Of a stretch of 24,507 nucleotides of DNA, positions 15,409-22,930 are shown in pieces. Each line of letters starts with the position of its first letter. Position 1 is the stretch's first letter. A program made the translations under genes and the position numbers. The notes under the pieces are model-generated. The model saw only the letters and a program-made list of their open reading frames with translations. It made no database searches and was not told the origin of the DNA. Origin of the DNA: SAR116 cluster bacterium (GTDB lineage Bacteria > Pseudomonadota > Alphaproteobacteria > Puniceispirillales > Puniceispirillaceae); assembly GCA_004213025.1 (NCBI GenBank), contig SHBC01000008.1, positions 1 to 24,507 on the forward strand, read 5' to 3'.

Positions 15409-16511
15409 ACCATCACCGGCAGGGTCACGGCGAAGCAGGTCACACCATCGGCGGTGCTGCTGACCTCCATGGTACCGCGATGCCGGTTGACGATATGTTT
15501 GACAATGGCAAGACCAAGCCCGGTGCCGCCGATCTGGCGCGAGCGCGCCTTGTCCACCCGATAGAAACGCTCGGTCAGACGGTTGATATGTTTCTCGGCA
15601 ATTGTCTCGCCACGATTTGTCACCGCAATGCTGACCCGCTCCGGGCTGGCAAGTTCGAGATCAACCTCGATCGCGCTATTGTCAAAACCATATTTGATGG
15701 CGTTCTCGATCAGATTGTGAAAGACCTCGTTGATCTCGTCGGCAAAACCGAACATCTGCAGCCGCCCCGATGATTCCGGCCGTTTGTCGGACAGGCGGAT
15801 CTGCATGCCCCGCTGGGCCGCCCGCGTCTCCAGGCTGGCGATCACCGACTTCACCACCTCAAGAAGCGGCACCGTTTCATCGGGAATGATGTGTTCATCG
15901 ACCTCGACTCGCGACAGTGACAGCAGATCGTCGATCAGACGCGACATCCGGCCGGCCTCTTCCTCCATGATCCGCAGGAATCGCTGCTGCGTCGGCCAGT
16001 CACGGACGTCGTTGAGAAGGATTGTCTCGATAAAGCCGGCAAGACTTGTCAGCGGCGAGCGGAGCTCATGGCTCACATTGGCCACGAAATCGCGGCGCAC
16101 CTTTTCCAGATTGCGCTGTAGCGTCATGTCGAGCAGCATCACGATGACCCGGCCATCATCCATCCGCCGGATGCGAACCTTGAATTCCATCGCAACGCTT
16201 GTTTCGGCGGCGAAGACGAAGGTACGTTCGCGCCCGCGCCCCGCGACGACATCCGCAGCACCCGGGCTGGGAATAATGTCGGTCAGTTGCCTGCCGACCA
16301 GCCCCTCGCCGAGAAACCGCACCGCGGCGTTGTTGGCCGAAACCACCGCGCCATCCTTGCTGACGACAAGCAGGCCGTCATCAAGCATGCTGCCAAACTC
16401 GGCAAGCGCGCCCTTTCCAACCTGAGATTGGCCACCCTGAGATTGATCGGTCACAGGCCCGCTGTCGGCGGCGGCATCCATTTCAGGGATCTGGTCTTTC
16501 GGGGCGTTCAT
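15399..16511 (-). CDS. phoR: Phosphate regulon sensor histidine kinase PhoR (no membrane anchor)
   Basis: Domain order: a Gln/Asp-rich N-terminus, a PAS domain ('FGSMLDDGLLVVSKDG', then 'LVGRQLTDIIPSPGA'), the phospho-acceptor H box 'NVSHELRSPLTSLAGF' (His148), the N box 'NLIENAIKYG' and the G boxes 'RQIGGTGLGLAIVKHIVNRH'. It phosphorylates PhoB, encoded next. PhoR usually has one or two N-terminal membrane helices, but none is visible here. Two starts are possible. ATG 16511 has GAG six bases upstream and begins the region of normal codon use (370 residues). ATG 16622 overlaps the ppx stop as TGATG and would give 407 residues, but the 37 extra codons have weaker G/C bias at third positions and no helix. 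The first is preferred. Confidence 0.88.
   Translation of the reverse strand: MNAPKDQIPEMDAAADSGPVTDQSQGGQSQVGKGALAEFGSMLDDGLLVVSKDGAVVSANNAAVRFLGEGLVGRQLTDIIPSPGAADVVAGRGRERTFVFAAETSVAMEFKVRIRRMDDGRVIVMLLDMTLQRNLEKVRRDFVANVSHELRSPLTSLAGFIETILLNDVRDWPTQQRFLRIMEEEAGRMSRLIDDLLSLSRVEVDEHIIPDETVPLLEVVKSVIASLETRAAQRGMQIRLSDKRPESSGRLQMFGFADEINEVFHNLIENAIKYGFDNSAIEVDLELASPERVSIAVTNRGETIAEKHINRLTERFYRVDKARSRQIGGTGLGLAIVKHIVNRHRGTMEVSSTADGVTCFAVTLPVMVQP
16417..16446. repeat. Two 15-bp units inside the phoR N-terminal region
   Basis: CCAACCTGAGATTGG is followed by CCACCCTGAGATTGA (13 of 15 match). It encodes a repeated Gln-Ser-Gln pentapeptide (QSQGG/QSQVG) in the flexible segment before the PAS domain. 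Frame is kept because the unit is a multiple of three. Confidence 0.75.
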
Positions 16512-16621
16512 CTCAGGCTCGTCATGGTCCCAATGGCGATCAACGGTCGTAATCAGTTTATCTGCGGTCCCCAGCGTCGCAGCATAGCACCCTGTCAGGT
16601 GGATGGCCACAGAGCATGCCA

Positions 16622-18145
16622 TCAATCATAGATGATCTCGGCCTCGAGATTCGCACTCTGCGCCAGCTGTTGAAGGCGCCGCCTTGCATGGTTGTCGACA
16701 AGCGCCGCGCAGCCGGCGCCAACATGAAGCGTCAGCGTGGTGCCGTCATTGCCAAGCCGGATCTGGTCAAGATTCTGCGCGGCACCGCCCGAGAAGGTCA
16801 GTGCAAAGCGCAGCCCGAGACCAATCACCGTGGCTTCGGCACGGCGACGGCGGCTAAGCAGCACCGACAATTCCGGCGGCCGCGACTTGTTGGTCTTCCG
16901 CCCGACATAGCGGTGATAGATCGCGGTTGCGAGCCATACGCGTTCCTTGTGCGTCACGCAGTTCACCGGCAGGCCGAGAACGCGCCGTGCGCCAAGGTCG
17001 CCGCGCACATCCTCATGCTCGTTCCAGCACATGTCGGACAGGAAGCAGGCAGCCTCAAGAAGCCGGTCGAACCGTTTTCTGTCGCGCGCCACCTCCTCGA
17101 CAGACTGCCCGTCACGCGGCTTGAAAAGCGGCCGCAGCAGCGCCACCAGCGCCTCTGGCACACCGGGAAACCGATGCGATGCCCGCGATATTTCCTGGCA
17201 GACAACAAGCAGGAAATCCGCCCGGTCGCCAGCCCCGAGTTCAAGATCGGCAATCAGGCCATCGCGGATACTCGTGCCGCTGACGACAATTCGTTCAGCA
17301 CCACTCCGGCGAAACAGCGCGCGCATGATCAGCGCCGCTGTCGGCATCGTCTTCTGGCGACCAAGCGGCACGCCGGACAGATCTGGGTCCTTGCGACAGA
17401 AGGCCGACAGCAGATTGCCGGCCTCGTCCCCCGGAATGCGCAGACCATGCAGAACCGGCAGCGGATAGCCGGTCTGTTCGATATAGGCGAGGCCCAGCGC
17501 GCGGAATGATCCCCCGACACCGTAAATGCGCGTCCCCGGACTTGCCGCCAGCCATGGTTCGGCGGCAAGCGCGCGGTCGATTTCATCGGCCTCGACGCTG
17601 GACAGGTGGCCGAAATTGAAACTTGTCGAGTGGCGCGCCTGCCCGTTCTCAAGCGCCACAACCTCGAGGCTGCCGCCGCCAAGATCAGCGACAAGGCCTG
17701 TTGCCTCGGGGATGTTCAGCGTCAGGCCACGCGCCACATAATGCGCTTCCTCACGCTGGCTGAGCACGCTGATCGGCTGGCCGAGGATGGCCTCAGCCGG
17801 CGCGGTGAATTCAGCTGCGTTGCGGGCCCGCCGCACCGCCGCGGTGGCGACGGCATGGATGGTCGCCACACCCATTGATTTCATGATTCCGGCAAACCGC
17901 GACAGTGCCGCCAGCGCCACCGAGATCCGTTCGGGCTGCAGCATGCTATCCGCACCAAGGCCTTCGCCAAGACGGCAGTTCGACCGTTCATTGAAAAGCG
18001 GAAACGGGTACCGCCCACCACTGGCATAGATCACAAGGCGGATCGAGTTCGACCCGATATCGATGACCGCGATCGGCGCGACCCGTCCCTGGCGGTTCGG
18101 GTCGGCAAGCACCATGTTGTCAAGCTGTCCAGCCACCGTCTTCAT
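16622..18145 (-). CDS. ppx: Exopolyphosphatase / Ppx-GppA phosphatase family
   Basis: The 507-residue protein opens, after a short leader, with 'VIDIGSNSIRLVIY', the ASKHA phosphate-1 motif of Ppx/GppA. 'VADLGGGSLEVVAL' follows near residue 155, then 'GVGGSFRAL', and a C-terminal helical domain with 'LGLRFALTFSGG'. The family removes terminal phosphate from polyphosphate or pppGpp; the length is near that of E. coli Ppx. The ATG has a strong SD (AAGGGGGG). It lies 48 bp after the thiolase and directly before phoR, its TGA overlapping a possible phoR ATG. Its place ahead of phoR-phoB suggests polyphosphate turnover tied to phosphate sensing. Ppx versus GppA activity cannot be separated by eye. 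Confidence 0.9.
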   Translation of the reverse strand: MKTVAGQLDNMVLADPNRQGRVAPIAVIDIGSNSIRLVIYASGGRYPFPLFNERSNCRLGEGLGADSMLQPERISVALAALSRFAGIMKSMGVATIHAVATAAVRRARNAAEFTAPAEAILGQPISVLSQREEAHYVARGLTLNIPEATGLVADLGGGSLEVVALENGQARHSTSFNFGHLSSVEADEIDRALAAEPWLAASPGTRIYGVGGSFRALGLAYIEQTGYPLPVLHGLRIPGDEAGNLLSAFCRKDPDLSGVPLGRQKTMPTAALIMRALFRRSGAERIVVSGTSIRDGLIADLELGAGDRADFLLVVCQEISRASHRFPGVPEALVALLRPLFKPRDGQSVEEVARDRKRFDRLLEAACFLSDMCWNEHEDVRGDLGARRVLGLPVNCVTHKERVWLATAIYHRYVGRKTNKSRPPELSVLLSRRRRAEATVIGLGLRFALTFSGGAAQNLDQIRLGNDGTTLTLHVGAGCAALVDNHARRRLQQLAQSANLEAEIIYD

Positions 18146-18154
18146 TCCCCCCTT

Positions 18155-18198
18155 TGCGCCCAGTCTGTGAGCTGTCTGCGCCCCGTCTGTGGCCTAGA
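18155..18198. repeat. Imperfect 22-bp direct repeat across the thiolase stop / ppx leader
   Basis: TGCGCCCAGTCTGTG (18155-18169) recurs 22 bases later as TGCGCCCCGTCTGTG (18177-18191), with one mismatch in 15; the rest of each unit has diverged. The second unit runs into the thiolase TAG stop (18196-18194). It occupies most of the 48-bp spacer before ppx. Confidence 0.55.
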
Positions 18199-19390
18199 CG
18201 CGCTCGACCGCGATGGCCGTACCTTCGCCGCCGCCAATACATATCGCCGCCACGCCGCGTTTCAGGCCGCGCGACTCAAGCGCATGCAGCAAGGTCACGA
18301 TGATGCGGCTTCCCGAGGCGCCGATCGGATGACCAAGCGCACAGGCACCGCCATTCACATTGACCCGGTCGCGCGGCAGGCCAAGCTCGTGCATGAAGGC
18401 CATCGGCACAACGGCAAAGGCTTCATTGACTTCCCACAGATCGACATCGCCAGCCTCCCAGCCAAGTTTTGCAAGCAGCTTCTGCGCCGCCGGTACCGGC
18501 GCCGTGGTGAACCATTGCGGCGCCTGCGCGTGGCTGGCATGGCCACAGATCCGGGCCCGCACCCGCAACCCCTGATCCGCCGCCATGGCGGCGCTGGTGA
18601 CGACGAGCGCGGCAGCGCCATCGGAAATTGACGAGGCGTTGGCGGCGGTCACCGTGCCATCCTTGGCGAAGGCCGGTTTCAGCTGCGGAATCTTTTCGGG
18701 TCGCGCCTTGGCCGGCTGTTCATCGGCTTCGACCGTGACATCCCCCTTGCGGGTACTGAAGGTCACCGGCGTGATCTCATTGTCAAAGGCACCGCTGTCC
18801 TGGGCGGTGCGCGCATTGGCAAGCGACTGCAGCGCATAGTCATCCTGCGCGGTGCGTGAGAACTGATAGCGCGAGGCGCAATCCTCGGCAAAGCTTCCCA
18901 TCAGCCGGCCACGGTCATACGCATCTTCAAGCCCGTCAAGGAACATATGGTCCTGCAATGTCTGATGACCGAGCCGCGCCCCGCCGCGCGTGCCAGGCGA
19001 CAGATAGGGCGCGTTGGTCATGCTCTCCATACCGCCCGCCACGACAAGGCCTGCCGTGCCGGCGCGGACCATATCATGCGCCATCATCACCGTGCGCATG
19101 CCGGACCCGCAGACCTTGTTCACCGTCGAGGCCGACACCGATTCATCAAGACCGGCGGCAAAGCCGGCCTGGCGCGCCGGCGCCTGGCCGACACCTGCCG
19201 GCAGCACGCAGCCCATCAGCACCTCTTCGACCGACCCGGCCTCGGCCCCGCAATCGGCCAGCGCAGCACTGATCGCCGCGCCGCCAAGCTGCGGCGCCGT
19301 CATCGCTGTCAGGTCGCCCTGGAAACCACCCATCGGCGTGCGGGCAGCCCCGGCAATGACAATTTCGGACAGGGTGACGGGCTCGGACAT
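18194..19390 (-). CDS. Acetyl-CoA acetyltransferase (thiolase family)
   Basis: Thiolases join two acetyl-CoA to acetoacetyl-CoA or cleave 3-ketoacyl-CoA. All catalytic elements are present: 'NKVCGSGMRTVMMAHD' with the acyl-accepting Cys near residue 91, 'AGGMESMTNAPYL', 'WEVNEAFAVVPMAFM', 'NVNGGACALGHPIGASGSR' with the catalytic His, and 'AICIGGGEGTAIAVE' with the second Cys. The frame is open 91 codons further upstream to 19663, but that stretch is low-quality and crosses a tandem repeat. ATG 19390 is chosen because GGAG lies seven bases upstream, and the protein is then the standard 398 residues. It is divergent from malonyl-CoA decarboxylase across a 258-bp gap and 48 bp upstream of ppx. 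A role in fatty-acid degradation or polyhydroxybutyrate synthesis is possible; the partner genes are not here. Confidence 0.93.
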   Translation of the reverse strand: MSEPVTLSEIVIAGAARTPMGGFQGDLTAMTAPQLGGAAISAALADCGAEAGSVEEVLMGCVLPAGVGQAPARQAGFAAGLDESVSASTVNKVCGSGMRTVMMAHDMVRAGTAGLVVAGGMESMTNAPYLSPGTRGGARLGHQTLQDHMFLDGLEDAYDRGRLMGSFAEDCASRYQFSRTAQDDYALQSLANARTAQDSGAFDNEITPVTFSTRKGDVTVEADEQPAKARPEKIPQLKPAFAKDGTVTAANASSISDGAAALVVTSAAMAADQGLRVRARICGHASHAQAPQWFTTAPVPAAQKLLAKLGWEAGDVDLWEVNEAFAVVPMAFMHELGLPRDRVNVNGGACALGHPIGASGSRIIVTLLHALESRGLKRGVAAICIGGGEGTAIAVERV

Positions 19391-19435
19391 GGTCATTCTC
19401 CGTGAAGGCACGAGGCGGCGGTAAATCAAGACGAC

Positions 19436-19487
19436 GAGTCGGGGCGACAAGTCGGGGCAGCAAGTCGGGGCAGCAAGTCGGGGCGGC
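19436..19487. repeat. Four tandem 13-bp units in the thiolase/MCD divergent gap
   Basis: The units are GAGTCGGGGCGAC, AAGTCGGGGCAGC, AAGTCGGGGCAGC and AAGTCGGGGCGGC, head to tail. The middle two are identical and the outer two differ at one to three positions. They lie 46-97 bases upstream of the thiolase start in non-coding DNA. This could be an array of binding sites or a minisatellite produced by slippage. Thirteen bases is not a whole helical turn. Confidence 0.93.
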
Positions 19488-19596
19488 ACCGGCCATTCAC
19501 CACGCCATGAGCACCTGTGCATCCTATGCGCAGCCGCCAGCCTTTTCAATTCCGCAACATGGCCAATCCATGCCATAATCGACACGGTAAATAATA

Positions 19597-19616
19597 GGCG
19601 CGGAAGAAGACGCGCC
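19597..19616. other. Perfect 6-bp GC inverted repeat upstream of MCD
   Basis: GGCGCG-GAAGAAGA-CGCGCC forms a six-pair stem with an eight-base loop, 33 bases before the MCD start codon. It has no T-run, so it is not a terminator. It may be an operator or a 5' leader hairpin. Nothing else in 19488-19648 stands out except the MCD ribosome binding site. Confidence 0.35.
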
Positions 19617-19648
19617 ACCATAGGGTTTTCGTCTGCGAGGGACATGCC

Positions 19649-20935
19649 ATGCGCATCCTGCAATCAATGCTGACAGCGCTGGTGAATGCGCCGGTTCGCA
19701 TGGCCGCGCTTGGCTGGCGACAGCCTCCCAGAATCGACGAGGATCCCGAAGCGGCGGTCGATGCGGTCCTCTCGGCAGCAGGTGAGGTCTCCTCGCTTGT
19801 CTATGCAAGCTCGCTTCTCGACCAGATCGAGGCCATGGATGACAGTGACCTTGCCGCGCTGACAACACAGATCGCGACGCGATTCGATCTGAATGGCAAC
19901 CAGCTTGCCAGGGCGGCCGCGTCTTATGCGACCAATCCCGATGCGGCGAAACTGGCCAGCATCGCCAAGATCGCCGAGCCACAATGGATGGAGCTGTTCC
20001 GGCGGCTGAACGCCACCGATGGCGGTACGGTGCGGCTGGTCCGGCTTCGCCGCCGCCTGCTCAGCCTGACAGGCGAGTCCACCGATGCCGCCAGGCTCGA
20101 TAGCGGGCTGAAATCGCTTCTGCGGATGTGGTTCAATCCCGGCTTTCTGATCCTGCAGCCGATCGACTGGTCGACGCCGGCCAATATCCTCGAGAAAATC
20201 ATCGCCTATGAGGCGGTTCACGCCATTTCATCCTGGGATGACCTGCGGGCGCGGCTGGCCCCCGAGGACCGGCGCTGTTTCGCCTTTTTCCATCCCAGCA
20301 TGCCGGAAGAGCCGCTGATCTTCGTCGAGGTGGCGCTGACCGAAGCCATCCCACGCGATATCGATTCGGTTCTGGCCATCGATCGCGAGGCGCTGCCAGC
20401 CGAAAGCGCCAGCACCGCGGTGTTCTATTCGATCTCGAATTGTCAGGCTGGCCTTGCCGGAATTTCCTTCGGCAATTTCCTGATCAAGCGCGTGGCGCAG
20501 GAACTGAGGCAGGAATTCCCCGACCTGAAACGCTTTGTCACCCTGTCACCCGTGCCGGGGCTGATGCGCTGGCTGCGTAAAAACATGCCTGATCTTGCGG
20601 CGGTGTTCGACAGTGCCGATGCCGGGTTCTGGAATGGCGATGCGGCGCAGCATGAGGCGGCATTCCTTGCCGCGGCGATCCGCTATTTCACCGAGCCTGA
20701 CCGCGAGGATGGCTGGCCGAATGACCCGGTTGCGCGGTTCCATCTTGGCAATGGCGCGATACTCGAACAGCTGAATTTCGGCGCTGACCGGTCACCAAAG
20801 GGCATGAAACAGGCTGGCGGGCTGATGGTGAACTATCTCTATGACCTCGATGTCGTCGAGGCGAATCACGAGACCTTCCATGAAACAAGGGCGGTGCCGC
20901 TGTCGGCGGCGTTGCGGCGGCTCACCCCGCGCTGA
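19649..20935 (+). CDS. Malonyl-CoA decarboxylase
   Basis: The enzyme converts malonyl-CoA to acetyl-CoA and CO2, used in malonate breakdown or to relieve inhibition of fatty-acid oxidation. The 428-residue protein has an N-terminal helical domain (to about residue 150, including 'LRRRLLSLTGESTDAARLD'), then the acyltransferase-like catalytic domain: 'MWFNPGFLILQPIDWSTPA', 'YEAVHAISSWDDLRARL', 'RRCFAFFHPSMPEEPLIF', 'FYSISNCQAGLAGISFGNF' and 'RFVTLSPVPGL'. These are characteristic MCD motifs. The ATG at 19649 has AGGG seven bases upstream. It is one of only two complete plus-strand genes and overlaps the convergent nitronate monooxygenase-like gene by 14 bp at the 3' ends. No malonyl-CoA synthetase or malonate transporter is adjacent. 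Confidence 0.93.
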   Translation: MRILQSMLTALVNAPVRMAALGWRQPPRIDEDPEAAVDAVLSAAGEVSSLVYASSLLDQIEAMDDSDLAALTTQIATRFDLNGNQLARAAASYATNPDAAKLASIAKIAEPQWMELFRRLNATDGGTVRLVRLRRRLLSLTGESTDAARLDSGLKSLLRMWFNPGFLILQPIDWSTPANILEKIIAYEAVHAISSWDDLRARLAPEDRRCFAFFHPSMPEEPLIFVEVALTEAIPRDIDSVLAIDREALPAESASTAVFYSISNCQAGLAGISFGNFLIKRVAQELRQEFPDLKRFVTLSPVPGLMRWLRKNMPDLAAVFDSADAGFWNGDAAQHEAAFLAAAIRYFTEPDREDGWPNDPVARFHLGNGAILEQLNFGADRSPKGMKQAGGLMVNYLYDLDVVEANHETFHETRAVPLSAALRRLTPR

Positions 20936-21923
20936 GGCGGGACACCAGCCGGGAAAGCCGCGCCTGCTGGTCGGCAGAGGCTGCGTGATATTCCGCCGCC
21001 ATCCGTGCCACCAGCGCCGCCACCGTTGGCAGATCGTCAATGCTGCCAACACCGTGACCGGCCGACCAGATATCGCGCCACGCCTTCGCCCCGTCCGCAT
21101 CGCCAAGCGCCTCGGCAAGTTCGGAATCGATATTCATCTGTGGCGCGCTGCCATCAGGCCGCAGCCCCGCCGCGGCAAGGCTTGGCGCGAGGAAATTCGC
21201 ATTCACGCCCGACACCTCGTCGGTCTCGACAATATCCTTCAGCGTCGCGTCGACAATCATCTGCTTGTACGCATCCGGGGCCTGGCATTCACGGGTGCCG
21301 ATAAAGCGGGTGCCAAGATAGGCAAGATCGGCCCCCATCATCTCTGCCGCGGCAATGTCGGAACCGCGCGACATGGCCCCCGACAGCAGCAATGTGCCCG
21401 CAAAAACCTGGCGGATTTCATTGACCAGCGCGAACGGGCTGGCGCGGCCGGTATGGCCGCCGGCACCGGCGGCAACGGCAATCAGCCCGTCCACCCCGGC
21501 ATCGATGGCCTTCTGCGCGTGGCGAAGATTGATCACGTCATGAAACACCAGACCGCCATAGCCATGGATACTGTCGACAAGTTCCGGCACCGCGCCAAGC
21601 GAGGTGATGACAATCGGCACCTCATGCCTGATGCACAGCGCCAGTTCCTCCTGCAGCGTGTCATTCGTGCGATGGACAATGAGATTGACGGCAAAGGGCG
21701 GCATCAGACTGCCGGCAGTGGCATTGCCTTCGGCAAGCCCGTCACGGATCATCTGCAGCCAACCGTCAAGCCCGTCCAGCGTGCGCTGGTTCTTGGCCGG
21801 GAAACTGCCGATGATGCCGGCCCGGCAGCAGGCCAGAACAAGTTCCGGTCCGGAGGCAAGGAACATCGGCGCGGCGACAAGTGGCAGGCGAAGCCGGCCT
21901 TCCATAATGGCGGGAAGCGGCAT
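20922..21923 (-). CDS. Nitronate monooxygenase-like (2-nitropropane dioxygenase family) flavoprotein
   Basis: The 333-residue product has the TIM-barrel FMN fold of the family: 'LPLVAAPMFLASGPELVLAC' at the start, 'VHRTNDTLQEEL', 'DGLIAVAAGAGGHTGRASPF' (the GAGGHTG loop binds the flavin phosphate and carries the His used in nitronate chemistry), then 'GADLAYLGTRFIGTRE'. Known members oxidise alkyl nitronates; many homologues, including FabK-type enoyl reductases, do other flavin reactions, so the substrate is uncertain. The ATG has a good AGGGAGG SD. It starts 30 bp after the crotonase-like gene and is probably co-transcribed with it, suggesting a link to acyl-CoA chemistry. Confidence 0.88.
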   Translation of the reverse strand: MPLPAIMEGRLRLPLVAAPMFLASGPELVLACCRAGIIGSFPAKNQRTLDGLDGWLQMIRDGLAEGNATAGSLMPPFAVNLIVHRTNDTLQEELALCIRHEVPIVITSLGAVPELVDSIHGYGGLVFHDVINLRHAQKAIDAGVDGLIAVAAGAGGHTGRASPFALVNEIRQVFAGTLLLSGAMSRGSDIAAAEMMGADLAYLGTRFIGTRECQAPDAYKQMIVDATLKDIVETDEVSGVNANFLAPSLAAAGLRPDGSAPQMNIDSELAEALGDADGAKAWRDIWSAGHGVGSIDDLPTVAALVARMAAEYHAASADQQARLSRLVSRLSAG

Positions 21924-21953
21924 GCGGTGGTCCTCCCTATCGTCAGATCAAGG

Positions 21954-22817
21954 TCAACTGTCGGTCCAGCGCGGTGGGCGTTTCTCGATGAAGGCGGCGA
22001 TACCTTCCTCGGCGTCATTCGCCAGCATGTTATCAACCATCACCGCCGCCGCATATTCATAGGCCGCGCCAAGTGGCCGTTCGGCCTGCGCATAGAATGC
22101 CGGCTTGCCAAACGCCACCGTGGCGGTCGATTTCGAGGCAATGCGCCGCGCCATCTCCATGACAGCGTCGGACAATTCAGCGGCCGGAACCACGTGGTTG
22201 ATGAGTCCGATCTCGGCGGCGCGCGGTGCCGGACAGGGATCGCCGGTCAACAGCATCTCCATGGCGTGCTTGGCCGCCACATTGCGCGACAACGCCACCA
22301 TCGGGGTGGAACAGAACAGGCCGATATGCACGCCGGGGGTGGCGAACTGCGCGCCCTCGGCCGCGATGGCCAGATCGCAGCTGGCAACTAGCTGGCAGCC
22401 CGCGGCGGTGGCCGTTCCGGCCACCTCGGCGATAACGGGTTTCGGATGCGCCGGGATCGACGCCATCAGGGCCGAGCATTGGGTCAGCACCCTGGTGAAA
22501 TAGGCACGGCCGCGGTCACTGGCATTTTCCGGCGCCGTGCGGGCCGCCGTCATTTCCTTCAGATTGTGACCGGCGCAGAACACCGGGCCATTGGCGGCAA
22601 GAACAATCACCCGCACCGCGTCATCGGTGGCGGCAGCATCAAGCGCCGCCGCAATGGCCGTCATCATCGCCTCGGACAGCGCGTTGCGCGACCCCGGCGC
22701 ATTCAGCGTCAGGCGCAGAATGCCGTCAGCATCACAGCTGGCAAGAACAAGCTCGTCATCCAACGCGTGATCCGTTGCTTCATCGGTTCTGCGGACCGAC
22801 ATGTCACCATCACTCAT
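21954..22817 (-). CDS. Enoyl-CoA hydratase/isomerase family protein, ECHDC3-like
   Basis: The 287-residue crotonase-fold protein has the CoA and oxyanion-hole segments 'GPVFCAGHNLKEM' and 'VAGTATAAGCQLVASCDLAI', then 'FATPGVHIGLFCSTPMVALS', and ends 'AFIEKRPPRWTDS', the usual helical C-terminus. The pattern AAGCQLVASCD...GLFCSTP is that of the ECHDC3 group. The two glutamates that catalyse hydration in classical crotonase (Glu in GGGCEL and in PE-x-x-x-G) are Gln and Gly here, so ordinary enoyl-CoA hydration is doubtful; it may act as a different crotonase or bind acyl-CoA only. The ATG has GGGAGG five bases upstream. It follows phoU by 113 bp and precedes the nitronate monooxygenase-like gene by 30 bp. 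Confidence 0.9.
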   Translation of the reverse strand: MSDGDMSVRRTDEATDHALDDELVLASCDADGILRLTLNAPGSRNALSEAMMTAIAAALDAAATDDAVRVIVLAANGPVFCAGHNLKEMTAARTAPENASDRGRAYFTRVLTQCSALMASIPAHPKPVIAEVAGTATAAGCQLVASCDLAIAAEGAQFATPGVHIGLFCSTPMVALSRNVAAKHAMEMLLTGDPCPAPRAAEIGLINHVVPAAELSDAVMEMARRIASKSTATVAFGKPAFYAQAERPLGAAYEYAAAVMVDNMLANDAEEGIAAFIEKRPPRWTDS

Positions 22818-22930
22818 CTGGGCCTCCCGGCATGGTTAGGGACAGCATTACCGGACAGGCTAGCGCGAGGCGGGCATCACCGACAAGTCTCGCTGATCAG
22901 CAGGCCGGCGGGAATCAGACGTCCCCTTGG

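Noticed and set aside
19436..19487. CRISPR array
   Set aside because: The units are contiguous with no spacers, only 13 bp long, and no cas gene is present.
19391..19663. N-terminal extension of the thiolase frame to 489 residues
   Set aside because: The extra 91 codons cross the 13-bp tandem array and overlap the divergent MCD start; ATG 19390 has a proper SD and gives the standard length.
20841..22391. A 516-codon plus-strand frame opposite the nitronate monooxygenase-like and crotonase genes
   Set aside because: It is antisense to two well-supported genes and overlaps the end of MCD; it has Arg/His-rich composition and no domain.
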